From: Phyllobacteriaceae bacterium
Lineage (GTDB): Bacteria > Pseudomonadota > Alphaproteobacteria > Rhizobiales > Rhizobiaceae
NCBI GenBank assembly: GCA_029279965.1
Contig: JAJUHJ010000016.1
Span: forward strand, 1-38,150
Direction: 5' to 3'
Length of the DNA stretch: 38,150 nt
In this document: in pieces, positions 8,836 through 17,073 of the stretch
Position numbering within the stretch: position 1 is the stretch's first letter
How the letters are laid out: every line of letters begins with the position of its first letter
Made by a program: the position numbers and the translations under genes
Notes under the pieces: generated by a model
The model's input: only the letters and a program-made list of their open reading frames with translations
Told to the model about the DNA's origin: nothing
The model's database searches: none

Positions 8836-9740
8836 GGCAGCAACTCCTTCAGGTGGTAGTGGAACTTGCCGAGTTTGCCGCCGTAATTGCCGGCACTGAT
8901 ACGCGCCGCGCCCCGCTCCGGACCCAATCCGACAAGTGTCTCGAGGCCAGCCTTCATGGCGGCGGCGACTGCCTGATCCGTCTCGCCATCTATGACGATT
9001 TCCAGCACTGCATTGATGCCGTCATCGAGCGCGCTGTCCACTTGGCCCCGCAATGTGGGCGCATAGGATTCGTTGGTCGAGGCCACCACGCTCTTGTATT
9101 TGCTGCCGACCTTCGAGCCTGAACGCACCACCCCGCCCGGGAAGGGCAGGATGACACCGGGCACCTCCCGCATAGCCTCCGCAGCAGCTTCGGCAGCGAC
9201 CAGCGCCTGGTCGTTGCTGCCGGCAAGAAGCAGGAGGTTGCCCCCGCCGACTGCTTGCTTCGTAAGGCCGGTGGAGGCTTCGCAGACGAATTCTCCATCC
9301 ATAACGGGGATGCGCCAATAGTGCTTGCCACCGAATTTTTTGGATATCTGCCAACCGTCGCCGAAATAGCGCAACGAGGAACCCAGCTTCAGCGGCTCGC
9401 CGCCTTCGAGCCCGGCAAAACAGGCGCTTCCGGGCGAGGTCAGAACGCATTGGCCGACGCGCTTTAGAAGCTGCTTCTGCAATTCGTCGGTGCTGACGGC
9501 GAACAACATCACGCGGCAGCCCGGCCGCCCGTCCGGTGTGTCCGATGGCGGCAATTCAACATCGATGTCGGCCTCGCAGCCGCATCCAATGACCGAGGTG
9601 GCAAAACCCGTCATGGAGCGGGCTGCCTCCAGCACCCATTTTCGGGTCGGAGCGGTGATGATGATCGCCGTGGCGCGCATACCGAAAGCTTCGGCGAACG
9701 TGTCGTCGATCACCACGCCATTGACCGTCACGCTTTGCAT
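8832..9740 (-). CDS. fhcD: formylmethanofuran:H4MPT formyltransferase subunit D (FhcD/Ftr)
   Basis: FhcD, 302 residues, is the bacterial homologue of archaeal Ftr. It moves the formyl group between H4MPT and the methanofuran analogue and in bacteria works inside the Fhc complex in the formate-forming direction. The two-lobed Ftr fold is recognisable from TFAEAFGMRATAIIITAP near the start, then GFATSVIGCGCEADIDVELP, TPDGRPGCRVMLF, PGSACFAGLEGGE, and the C-terminal GLGPERGAARISAGNYGGKL. Length matches the family (about 300). The ATG at 9740 lies within the last codons of fhcA (13-base overlap) and its stop overlaps fhcC, so the operon is translationally coupled. Confidence 0.96.
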   Translation of the reverse strand: MQSVTVNGVVIDDTFAEAFGMRATAIIITAPTRKWVLEAARSMTGFATSVIGCGCEADIDVELPPSDTPDGRPGCRVMLFAVSTDELQKQLLKRVGQCVLTSPGSACFAGLEGGEPLKLGSSLRYFGDGWQISKKFGGKHYWRIPVMDGEFVCEASTGLTKQAVGGGNLLLLAGSNDQALVAAEAAAEAMREVPGVILPFPGGVVRSGSKVGSKYKSVVASTNESYAPTLRGQVDSALDDGINAVLEIVIDGETDQAVAAAMKAGLETLVGLGPERGAARISAGNYGGKLGKFHYHLKELLP

Positions 9741-11359
9741 GGCACCTCACTGAACGGCTGTTCGCGGTCGATCGCCCAGTCAGGGAAAACGAACCAGTCG
9801 AGCGAAAGCCCATAGCGCTCCTGATGGTAGGTTTCCATGTGCCGAATCATGGCCTTGTCGGGCTCGGGCGCGATGCGCAAGGTCTTGCCCCAGCGCAGTG
9901 TTGTGATCTCGCCGTCTTTCACGACCATCTCGCCATCTTTGAAAACGTAGGCAGCAGCCGCAAACATCCGCGCGATGTCGCTGTTCCTGCGGTAAATGGC
10001 AATGTCGGCGATCGCCCCCTGCCCCAAATGGCCGCGGTCTTTCAGCCCGAGCAGCCGCGCCGGTGCCGCGCGCGTCATGATCGCGATTTCCTCGAATGTG
10101 TATTCCCGATCGATGGAGGGCAGCGTGGTCAGCGCCAGCGCTGATTTCGACAGGTTTTCTGCGACCCGCCGCCGCGCCTCCCGGTCCATGAGGAGCGCAA
10201 AAAGCGCCGGATAGGCGGTAAAGGGCGCACCGTTCGGATGATCGGTGGTGAAGAAAACGCGCCACGGGTCGGTAATCAGCAGGAAAAGCTCCAGCCCCGC
10301 CGCCCATTGCAGGGACCCGTAAAAGTCCTCGCGGTAGCGATACGGGACAATGCCGGCGCTTTCGCCATCGCCGTCGATGATGAAGGATTTTTTGGGGTGG
10401 CCGTTGGCGCGCGCAGGATACTGCCGCAAGACATCGAGCGAGATGGTGACGGTCTGTCCGAACATCACCTGGCCCACATCCACGGTAATTTCCGGCGTCG
10501 CGTTGACCAGCTCCGCAAGGCGGCTGGCAGCGGAGGAGAACCGGCGCTTGCCCTCTTTCCCGTATCCGTAGAATTGCAGATGCGCCAAATGCAGCGGCAC
10601 GCCCTCGGCGGCCGCGATCGTTTCGGCGGCCGTATCCGCAGCGCCCGGCACGCCCAGATTGTTGCAATGGACGTGCAGTGGATGCGGTACGGCCAGATTT
10701 GTGACGGCGGCCTGAAGCGTCTTCACGATGTCGCGCGAGGAAACGCCGTAGGAAGGCACCACGTCGTCGAGCGAAAAGGTGCGGACATTTTCCTTGAAAG
10801 CGGCCGCACCGCCGGCATTGATGGTCTTGACGCCGAGCGCCCGGGTGGAAGCGACCGTCCAGGCGACATAGTCCTCGATCATGCCCGGCGAAGCGCGATC
10901 GCGGATCAGCGAAAGCAAGAAGTCGTCATTGCCGAGGACGGCGAGCGTCGCCTTGTCGATGATCGGGATATCGGCAAGCTCCAGGTGGGTGTGCAGGGCG
11001 CTTGCAGGCGGCATGGCGGGTTCGACGACAGTAGTAAATCCCATCTGCGCGTAGAGGCAGCCGGTCTGGAATGTGCTCCAGCCGAGATTCGAAAGCGGGG
11101 TATCCGCCGGGCGTGGCACGTGCGCGGAATGATGCTCAGGCAGGAGCAGGCGTGCGGTGTTCACATTGCCGCCACCAATATGGGAATGGATGTCGATCGC
11201 GCCGGCCATGATGATGCAGCCGGACGCATCCACCGTCTTGTCCGGTTGCGCACCGGCCGGCGGCTCGGCGATCATGCCGTCCTCGATCCACAGGTCTCCC
11301 ACCCCGCTCCGGCCGTTGACCGGATCGACGATCTCACCCCCCGCGATTCTTGTCAGCAT
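9728..11359 (-). CDS. fhcA: formyltransferase/hydrolase complex subunit A (FhcA)
   Basis: FhcA, 543 residues from the ATG at 11359, belongs to the amidohydrolase superfamily and is the homologue of FwdA/FmdA. It is the hydrolase of the Fhc complex: formyl-methanofuran analogue to formate plus free cofactor. Visible motifs are the amino-terminal beta segment IAGGEIVDPVNGRSGVGDL, the first metal motif GAIDIHSHIGGGNVN, the middle HVHCNNLG and LHLAHLQFYGYG, and FFTTDHPNGAPFTAYP near residue 370 where the catalytic aspartate is expected. The frame is open for a further 172 codons upstream, but that part is antisense-like sequence within fhcB; the ATG at 11359 overlaps fhcB by 7 bases and matches the family length. 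Confidence 0.95.
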   Translation of the reverse strand: MLTRIAGGEIVDPVNGRSGVGDLWIEDGMIAEPPAGAQPDKTVDASGCIIMAGAIDIHSHIGGGNVNTARLLLPEHHSAHVPRPADTPLSNLGWSTFQTGCLYAQMGFTTVVEPAMPPASALHTHLELADIPIIDKATLAVLGNDDFLLSLIRDRASPGMIEDYVAWTVASTRALGVKTINAGGAAAFKENVRTFSLDDVVPSYGVSSRDIVKTLQAAVTNLAVPHPLHVHCNNLGVPGAADTAAETIAAAEGVPLHLAHLQFYGYGKEGKRRFSSAASRLAELVNATPEITVDVGQVMFGQTVTISLDVLRQYPARANGHPKKSFIIDGDGESAGIVPYRYREDFYGSLQWAAGLELFLLITDPWRVFFTTDHPNGAPFTAYPALFALLMDREARRRVAENLSKSALALTTLPSIDREYTFEEIAIMTRAAPARLLGLKDRGHLGQGAIADIAIYRRNSDIARMFAAAAYVFKDGEMVVKDGEITTLRWGKTLRIAPEPDKAMIRHMETYHQERYGLSLDWFVFPDWAIDREQPFSEVPCKA

Positions 11360-12444
11360 CGGGCATCCATTTTGTCGGGAAGATGTTCCATTATGGCTTT
11401 CACAATCGAGGTTGCGGAGGGAAGTTGCGAAGGCGTTGCGGCCTGGTTGGCGACCAGGGTTCCCCGACGGCTGCTGTAGACCACCGCGTCGTGGTCCGCT
11501 CCGGGCTCGCCCACCTGAATGGTGACGGCGGCCCCGGTGACCGGCTCGGCCGTTTTCGTCAGCGCGATGAGTTGCACACCGTCGAGCTGCGCGGGCGCTG
11601 CTTCCTCCCGTGTAGCGATCCACAAATGCACATCCGCCTCCCCCGCCTCCAGCATGCGCCGCACATCCCATCGCCATGGATCGTGTTCGGCAACGCCCCG
11701 CGCAAAACCGGTGCGCATCGGAAAACCCGACGTCCAGCCGGAGGCCAATGTGCTGCCCCAACCGGCCTCGCTTTCCGGCAGCATCAAAGCCGCAGCGCGC
11801 ATCTTCTTGTTGATGTCGGAGACGATGCCCTGCAGCATCTCGAGCGAAAGCTGGGGCGACGAGTTGCCGGAGCACAGGAACGCCGCATAGCGTGCTTTCT
11901 CCAATGCTTTGGACAGCTGTTTGAAATGCGTCACCGGCTTCGACACGCGCCGGCCGGCATACTGCGCGCGAATGGCGGCAAGCACCGCCGGCATGTCCGC
12001 GCCATCGCAGGCGAGCCGGGTGACCGGCACCTCTAGACCTGCCGGAAGCGACTCGTCTCCACCGTCCGGAACCAGGAAGAAGGCGCGCTTGCCATTTTCG
12101 GAAAGATCCGGCGGCGTCTCGGCAAGCGCGCGCACATACTCATGATGGATATGGGGAAGTGTGCCGACGATCACGACGAGGTCCGCCCGGCGTCGCACCT
12201 CGCCGGCGGCAACGAACATCCCCCCGCTATCGCGTAGCAGGGCAACTTCAGCCGCGAGGGCATCACCATTGAGATGATCATAGGCCGCGCGAACCCGTTC
12301 CGCCAGCCCGATTGCCGCGCGGGTTCCGTCGATATCCGCATCAATGCTGATAACCGGGCACCGGCTCGCCGCCAGAAGCTCTGCGGCGTGGCCGACCGCA
12401 TGCTGCACCAGCGCGTCCCGGTTGCCGATCCATGCAACCGTCAT
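11353..12444 (-). CDS. fhcB: formyltransferase/hydrolase complex subunit B (FhcB)
   Basis: FhcB, 363 residues, is related to formylmethanofuran dehydrogenase subunit B. In archaea that subunit holds the molybdopterin or tungstopterin and an iron-sulphur cluster; the bacterial Fhc complex is not redox active. Consistent with that, I see no amino-terminal CxxC cluster motif here. Recognisable segments include VAWIGNRDALVQHAVGHA, RRADLVVIVGTLPHIHHEY, the central FLCSGNSSPQLSLEMLQGI and the end ATREEAAPAQLDGVQLIALT. It is the first gene of fhcB-fhcA-fhcD-fhcC. No strong ribosome site precedes the ATG at 12444, and 143 bases separate it from the carbinolamine dehydratase gene, so it may have its own promoter. 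Confidence 0.93.
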   Translation of the reverse strand: MTVAWIGNRDALVQHAVGHAAELLAASRCPVISIDADIDGTRAAIGLAERVRAAYDHLNGDALAAEVALLRDSGGMFVAAGEVRRRADLVVIVGTLPHIHHEYVRALAETPPDLSENGKRAFFLVPDGGDESLPAGLEVPVTRLACDGADMPAVLAAIRAQYAGRRVSKPVTHFKQLSKALEKARYAAFLCSGNSSPQLSLEMLQGIVSDINKKMRAAALMLPESEAGWGSTLASGWTSGFPMRTGFARGVAEHDPWRWDVRRMLEAGEADVHLWIATREEAAPAQLDGVQLIALTKTAEPVTGAAVTIQVGEPGADHDAVVYSSRRGTLVANQAATPSQLPSATSIVKAIMEHLPDKMDARC

Positions 12445-12587
12445 TCGTTTACGCTACTTTCTGGTGCCCATGAAACTCTAGACGAAACTCAGCGGCACGT
12501 GAACCCCTTGCAGGTTCGAAAGATCTGTCCTCGTTTACTGCCTGCCATGCGAATGTCAGAGGGTTGAACCTTATTCCAGCGCCCACA

Positions 12588-12968
12588 TCAATCATATTTG
12601 ATGTAGGCAAAACGCTTATCGCTGTTCGGCGTCCCTTCCAGCGCGCCGCCCTCCTCGCCCGGCTGCCACTGAACCACGTCCTCAATCTTTCTTGCCAGTT
12701 CGAAATCCTTGTCGGTGACGCCTTTCGCGGCGTGATTTGTCAGCCGCACCTCAACCCACGCATAGGATGCCGTTATATCCGGATGATGAAAGGCTGCCTC
12801 CGCGAGATGGCCAACTGTGTTGATGACCATCAGCGTCGATTTCCAGCCATGCGTCTTGTATTTGCGCCTGATCCAGCCATTCTCGTACCGCCATTTGGGC
12901 AATTCGGCTTGAAGCCGGTCGTTGATTTCAGCCTCGGAATAGACGCGTTCCTTTTGCCGCTCAGACAT
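12588..12968 (-). CDS. pterin-4a-carbinolamine dehydratase family protein
   Basis: A 126-residue protein of the PCD/DCoH family, which dehydrates 4a-hydroxy-tetrahydropterins. Diagnostic wording is AELPKWRYENGWIRRKYK, AAFHHPDITASYAWVEVRL and TNHAAKGVTDKDFELARKI, including the HHPD motif and the second histidine of the active site. An ATG at 12980 is possible but the GGAGG between the two ATGs favours 12968. Here the partner is probably the H4MPT pterin: PCD genes are known in H4MPT gene clusters of methylotrophs where their exact contribution is unsettled. No aromatic amino acid hydroxylase is nearby. It is upstream of fhcB on the same strand and divergent from mptG. Confidence 0.88.
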   Translation of the reverse strand: MSERQKERVYSEAEINDRLQAELPKWRYENGWIRRKYKTHGWKSTLMVINTVGHLAEAAFHHPDITASYAWVEVRLTNHAAKGVTDKDFELARKIEDVVQWQPGEEGGALEGTPNSDKRFAYIKYD

Positions 12969-13022
12969 TGAATCCTCCATTATGCTGGTGGTGTGTCACC
13001 CGGAAATCTTCGCAACAGCGGC

Positions 13023-13050
13023 TTGCCCTGACGAGGAAAGCCGCTATCAT
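13023..13050 (+). promoter_or_regulatory. candidate promoter of the mptG-mtdB-mch operon
   Basis: TTGCCC (13023-13028) and TATCAT (13045-13050) are 16 bases apart and match sigma-70-type boxes at four and five positions. They lie in the 136-base divergent region, about 55 bases before the mptG ATG. Identified by eye only. Confidence 0.35.
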
Positions 13051-13104
13051 AGATGCGGGCACCCGAACATCGCGATGCATTGATGATGCACCCAATGGGG
13101 GCAA

Positions 13105-14073
13105 ATGTCGAATTTCGTCACCGCTTCCGTTCCTGCCCGCCTCCATCTCGGCTTTCTCGACCTTAGCGGCGATACCGGACGGCGTTTTGGCAGTATAGGC
13201 CTTCCGCTCAGCGAGCCGGAAACGGTCGTCAGCCTTTCACCGGCCGGCACAACGCAAGTTGAAGGTCCGGACCGCGACCGGGCGGCACGGCACCTTGAAA
13301 GGCTCTGCCGTCACTTGAACATCCGCACGCGCCATCGTTTGACGGTTGAGGCTGCCATTCCGCCGCACCGGGGGCTTGGATCGGGAACGCAGATGGCTGT
13401 CGCGGTGGCGGCGGCGCTGCGAACCCTGCACGGGTTGCCGATGAAGACCGGTGACGATGCACGCCTGCTTGGGCGCGGCGAGAGGTCGGGAATCGGCATC
13501 GCTTCGTTCGAAAAGGGCGGCCTGATCGTCGATGCGGGCAGAACCGCCGAGGACCGGCAGCCACCCGTCGTCTCTCGTATTCCCTTCCCGGACGATTGGC
13601 GCGTCATTCTTATCCTGGACAATAACCACACCGGCATTCACGGCGAGGAAGAGCTTCAGGCCTTCCGCGCGCTGCCGCCATTTCCTGCCGCAAGCGCGGC
13701 GGAAATCTGCCGCCGTGTCCTCATGCAGGCTCTGCCGGCGGCGATCGAACATGATCTGGAGGCCTTCGGCGCTGCGATCGAAAACATCCAGTTCCAGGTT
13801 GGCAGCTACTTCGCTCCTGCCCAAGGCGGCATCTTCGCCAGCAAGGGCGTGGAGCGTGTGGCGCGGCGGCTGGCCGAAGCCGGCGCGGCCGGAATCGGAC
13901 AAAGCTCATGGGGTCCGACTGGCTTTGCCTTCGCGCCGTCGGAGGAAACGGCCATGGACTTTGTCAGCGCAGCGCAGGACGTAGCGGAACCTGGCATCGA
14001 GATGCGAATCGTGCAGGGCAGGAACACTGGCGCCGAGGTGAACAGGCGCTCGCTCGGCCTGCTTGGAAGCTGA
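13105..14073 (+). CDS. mptG: beta-ribofuranosylaminobenzene 5'-phosphate synthase (RFAP synthase)
   Basis: MptG, 322 residues, joins 4-hydroxybenzoate or p-aminobenzoate to phosphoribosyl pyrophosphate with loss of CO2 and pyrophosphate, the first committed step of methanopterin biosynthesis. It belongs to the GHMP-kinase fold. Seen here: the N-terminal PARLHLGFLDLSGDTGRRF, the glycine-rich loop PPHRGLGSGTQMAVAVAAAL and the C-terminal GAAGIGQSSWGPTGFAF, all typical of RFAP synthases (orf4 in Methylorubrum extorquens). A run of G before the ATG at 13105 serves as ribosome site. It begins the plus-strand operon that carries mtdB, mch and fae, and is divergent from the carbinolamine dehydratase gene. 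Confidence 0.93.
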   Translation: MSNFVTASVPARLHLGFLDLSGDTGRRFGSIGLPLSEPETVVSLSPAGTTQVEGPDRDRAARHLERLCRHLNIRTRHRLTVEAAIPPHRGLGSGTQMAVAVAAALRTLHGLPMKTGDDARLLGRGERSGIGIASFEKGGLIVDAGRTAEDRQPPVVSRIPFPDDWRVILILDNNHTGIHGEEELQAFRALPPFPAASAAEICRRVLMQALPAAIEHDLEAFGAAIENIQFQVGSYFAPAQGGIFASKGVERVARRLAEAGAAGIGQSSWGPTGFAFAPSEETAMDFVSAAQDVAEPGIEMRIVQGRNTGAEVNRRSLGLLGS

Positions 14074-14118
14074 GATTTTATGACAAAGGCTCCACCACAC
14101 GAGTCAGATAGGAAGAAC

Positions 14119-15015
14119 ATGGCCCGCAAGAACATTTTGCATATGCTGACGCCGCTCAGCCAGATGAGCCCGTTCGACGTCAATATGGCGCTGGATGCGG
14201 GCTTTGACGCCGTCATTCCCTATGTGAATGTCGAATTGGCCGATATCACCGGCCTGGTACAGGACGCGATCTTCTCACGTCCGCCGGATGCGGGCGCCGA
14301 CACCGGGGTTTTCATCGCAGGACGAGACGTCGTTCTTGCCCTCGACATGCTGGAAGCGGCGAAGAAGGCTATGGTGCCGCCCTTCTCGCTCAGTGTCTTT
14401 GCGGACCCCGCAGGTTCCTTCACGACAGCGGCCGCTATGGTGGCAAAGGTGGAGAAGGCACTTCAAAAGAAATTCGACCGGACGCTGAAGAATGGCCGCA
14501 TTGCAATTTTCGGCGCAACTGGCGTGGTCGGTTTTTGCACCGCCGTCATAGCGGCAAAAGAAGGTGCGACTGTCACCTTGGTCGGCCATGACGGCGTAAC
14601 ACGCGTTCAGAAGGTCGCGACCGAAATCAAGAAGCGCTTCGATCTCGACGTCGATGCAGCCGATGGCTCCACAGACACGGCAAAGACCGGCATTGTCGCC
14701 GAAAGCGAAATCATCCTTTCAGCCGGTAAAGCCGGGGTCCAGGTCATCTCGAAGGAGCATCTAAACCATGCACCCAAGCTCCTGATCGCGGCCGATGTGA
14801 ATGCCGTTCCTCCGGCTGGTATCGAAGGCGTTGCGGTCGATGCCGACGCCAGCCGGCTTGCGGACACCGGCGCAGTGGGAATAGGCCCTCTCGCCACCGG
14901 CAACGTCAAATACAAAACCGAATTCGGTCTCTTCAAAAGGATGATCGAAGCGCGCGAAACAATCATGCTCGATTTTCAGGATGCATTCTCCCTTGCTCGC
15001 GAGATCGCCAGGTAA
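14119..15015 (+). CDS. mtdB: methylene-H4MPT dehydrogenase (MtdB)
   Basis: MtdB, 298 residues, oxidises methylene-H4MPT to methenyl-H4MPT with NAD or NADP, the second step of formaldehyde oxidation. The beginning ARKNILHMLTPLSQMSPF and DVNMALDAGFDAVIPYVN is very characteristic of MtdB rather than MtdA. A Rossmann-type nucleotide motif GRIAIFGATGVVGFCTAV sits near residues 130-147, followed by VGHDGVTRVQKVA; the conserved NAVPPAGIEG and GVGNVKY-like GPLATGNVKYKTEF come later. AGGAAG at 14110-14115 favours the ATG at 14119; a frame extension to 14080 exists. The gap from mptG is 45 bases. The 3' end overlaps the ATP-grasp gene by 35 bases. Confidence 0.95.
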   Translation: MARKNILHMLTPLSQMSPFDVNMALDAGFDAVIPYVNVELADITGLVQDAIFSRPPDAGADTGVFIAGRDVVLALDMLEAAKKAMVPPFSLSVFADPAGSFTTAAAMVAKVEKALQKKFDRTLKNGRIAIFGATGVVGFCTAVIAAKEGATVTLVGHDGVTRVQKVATEIKKRFDLDVDAADGSTDTAKTGIVAESEIILSAGKAGVQVISKEHLNHAPKLLIAADVNAVPPAGIEGVAVDADASRLADTGAVGIGPLATGNVKYKTEFGLFKRMIEARETIMLDFQDAFSLAREIAR

Positions 15016-16117
15016 CCGGCCGCTCCTGATTGCGGCAATTTCGGGTCGGGCATTAGCGGCGGCGGCAAGGCGCGCGGGCTACCATCCCCTGGTTGCCGAC
15101 TTTTTCTGCGATGAGGATACACAAGCGCTGGCGGAGCGCGCGGTCAAGCTTCCCGGCTCGCTCCGGTCGGGAATCGATGGCACGCAACTTATCGAACGTT
15201 TGAAAACACTCGCCGGTGACGAGCAGCCATGCGCCATCGTTTATGGCTCTGGGTTTGAGGGCAGGCCCGCATTGATCGAGGAGATCGGCCGGCACTTCCC
15301 GCTCGCGGGAAACGGGCCGGAAGCAGTGCGCCGCATCAAGGATCCCCAAAAACTGGCTGCGGATTGTGCTTCCCTTGGGATCCCGCACCCTGCCTTATCC
15401 TTGGATGCTCCGCGGGACACGGCAAATTGGGTCATAAAGAAAATCGGTGCGGCCGGCGGCTCTCATGTTCGCCGCGCCGGTGACACGGTGGCCGGACCCG
15501 ACGTCTACTTCCAGCGCTTTGTGCCTGGCCGGAGCGTTTCCGTCCTTTTCGTCGCCGATAAAAGGGGCGCACGCATCGTAGGCTTCAGCCGGCAATGGGT
15601 TTCTCCCACACCTGCCGCCCCCCACCGCTACGGCGGCGCCGTGCGGCTGCTGCACGTCGACCAAAAGCAGGAAAGACGGATTGGCGCATGGCTGACGGGG
15701 CTGACGGCGCTGGCCGGGCTGAGGGGCATTTGCAGCGCCGACTTCATCTGTTCGCGCGGCGATCTTCACCTGGTGGAGGTGAACCCGCGCCCCGGTGCGA
15801 CGCTCGACATTTTCGACAGCGATGAAACGCCCCTCCTGGAGGCGCATCTAAAAGCAACGAGGGGCGAAAATTACCGTTTGCCCCGCTTTGTCGATTGCAT
15901 GGCCTCCACGATCGTTTATGCAAGCAAACCGATCGGGAGCTTTCCTGCCATTGCCTGGCCGGATTGGGTGGCCGATCGCCAGCCGCCGGGCACCTCGCTT
16001 TTGTCTGGAGAGCCCATCTGCACCGCGTTTGCCCGTGGACCCGATGTCACGGCGACACGCCGGGCAGTCGGTAATATGGCGAGAGCCCTCCGCCACAATT
16101 GGGAAGACGCGACATGA
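14981..16117 (+). CDS. ATP-grasp domain protein of the H4MPT cluster
   Basis: A 378-residue ATP-grasp enzyme of the type found next to mtdB and mch in H4MPT clusters (OrfY-like in methylotroph literature). ATP-grasp enzymes activate a carboxylate as acyl phosphate and join it to an amine or thiol. Seen here: a Rossmann-like start RPLLIAAISGRALAAAARRAG, the ATP-binding segment ANWVIKKIGAAGGSHVRR, and the metal/phosphate end DLHLVEVNPRPGATLDIF. Mutants of such genes in M. extorquens are known to lose the H4MPT pathway, suggesting a role in cofactor synthesis; the substrate is unknown. The ATG at 14981 lies inside mtdB (35-base overlap); a TTG at 14993 is an alternative. The stop overlaps the mch start as ATGA. 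Confidence 0.78.
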   Translation: MHSPLLARSPGNRPLLIAAISGRALAAAARRAGYHPLVADFFCDEDTQALAERAVKLPGSLRSGIDGTQLIERLKTLAGDEQPCAIVYGSGFEGRPALIEEIGRHFPLAGNGPEAVRRIKDPQKLAADCASLGIPHPALSLDAPRDTANWVIKKIGAAGGSHVRRAGDTVAGPDVYFQRFVPGRSVSVLFVADKRGARIVGFSRQWVSPTPAAPHRYGGAVRLLHVDQKQERRIGAWLTGLTALAGLRGICSADFICSRGDLHLVEVNPRPGATLDIFDSDETPLLEAHLKATRGENYRLPRFVDCMASTIVYASKPIGSFPAIAWPDWVADRQPPGTSLLSGEPICTAFARGPDVTATRRAVGNMARALRHNWEDAT

Positions 16118-17070
16118 AGAACGGATCGGCGTTTCTGAACGACAGCGCTTGCAAGATCGTCGACGACATGGTGCGCGATGCCGAGCGTCTGCGCATCGCG
16201 GTCTCGACCGGATCGCTCGGAGAACGCCTTATCGATGCTGGGGCCGAGGTCCTCGGCAGCGTCGAAGCCGGCCTGTGCATGGCGCGGGCAACGATGGGCG
16301 GGCTGGGCGAGGTGATCCCCGTTGTCGATGGCGCCTCCTCAAAATGGCCGTTCAACCTTGAAGTGCGTTCATCCCAGCCAGTGCTTGCTTGCATCGGAAG
16401 TCAGTATGCCGGCTGGAACCTTTCGACAGATGAGTATTTCGCAATGGGCTCGGGCCCTGCCCGAATGCTCGCGCGCGTCGAGCCGCTGTTCTCGACGCTC
16501 GCCTATGAGGAGACCGCCGAGCGTTCGATTGTCGTTCTGGAGAGCGGCGCGCCACCGCCGGTTCAGGTGATCGAAAAGGTGTCGGAGGCGACCGGTCTGG
16601 CGCCGGAGAAACTTACCTTCGTCTACGCACCCACCCAGAGCCTGGCCGGAACCGTGCAGATCGTCGCTCGTGTGCTGGAGGTCGCGCTGCACAAGACCAA
16701 GGACCTCGATTTTCCGCTCGAACGGGTGGTCGATGGCATCGCCGCCGCCCCCCTGCCCGCTCCGCACCCCGATTTCGTCACGGCAATGGGACGCACCAAT
16801 GACGCCATCATCTATGGCGGCATAGCGCAGTTTTTCGTTACAGGGCCGGCATCGGAGGCGAAGCAACTGGCCGAAAGCCTGCCCAGCCGTGCATCCCGCG
16901 ATTACGGGCAGCCGTTCGGAGAAATTTTCAAGAAGTTCAAAGGTGATTTCTATGCCATCGACCCCCTGCTTTTCAGCCCCGCCGAGGTCATCGTGACGGC
17001 GCTGGAAACGGGCCAGACCTTCCGCAACGGCGGGCGTGATGCAGAAATGCTCGAAAAGAGCCTGGCCTGA
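16114..17070 (+). CDS. mch: methenyl-H4MPT cyclohydrolase (Mch)
   Basis: Mch, 318 residues, interconverts methenyl-H4MPT and 5-formyl-H4MPT, feeding the Fhc complex. The wording LRIAVSTGSLGERLIDAG, VEAGLCMARATMGGLGEV, QPVLACIGSQYAGWNL and FAMGSGPARMLAR is diagnostic of the family, and the length equals that of other Mch proteins. The ATG at 16114 overlaps the stop of the preceding ATP-grasp gene by four bases; an upstream in-frame start at 16099 would extend into that gene and is not needed. It is followed after three bases by the RimK-like gene. Confidence 0.96.
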   Translation: MKNGSAFLNDSACKIVDDMVRDAERLRIAVSTGSLGERLIDAGAEVLGSVEAGLCMARATMGGLGEVIPVVDGASSKWPFNLEVRSSQPVLACIGSQYAGWNLSTDEYFAMGSGPARMLARVEPLFSTLAYEETAERSIVVLESGAPPPVQVIEKVSEATGLAPEKLTFVYAPTQSLAGTVQIVARVLEVALHKTKDLDFPLERVVDGIAAAPLPAPHPDFVTAMGRTNDAIIYGGIAQFFVTGPASEAKQLAESLPSRASRDYGQPFGEIFKKFKGDFYAIDPLLFSPAEVIVTALETGQTFRNGGRDAEMLEKSLA

Positions 17071-17073
17071 AGG

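Noticed and set aside
10238-11479. Plus-strand open frame of about 413 codons opposite fhcA
   Set aside because: Antisense to fhcA; composition rich in R, D, H and no recognisable domain.
11360-11875. Upstream extension of fhcA by 172 codons
   Set aside because: Overlaps fhcB in another frame and has the look of shifted coding sequence; the ATG at 11359 gives the family length.
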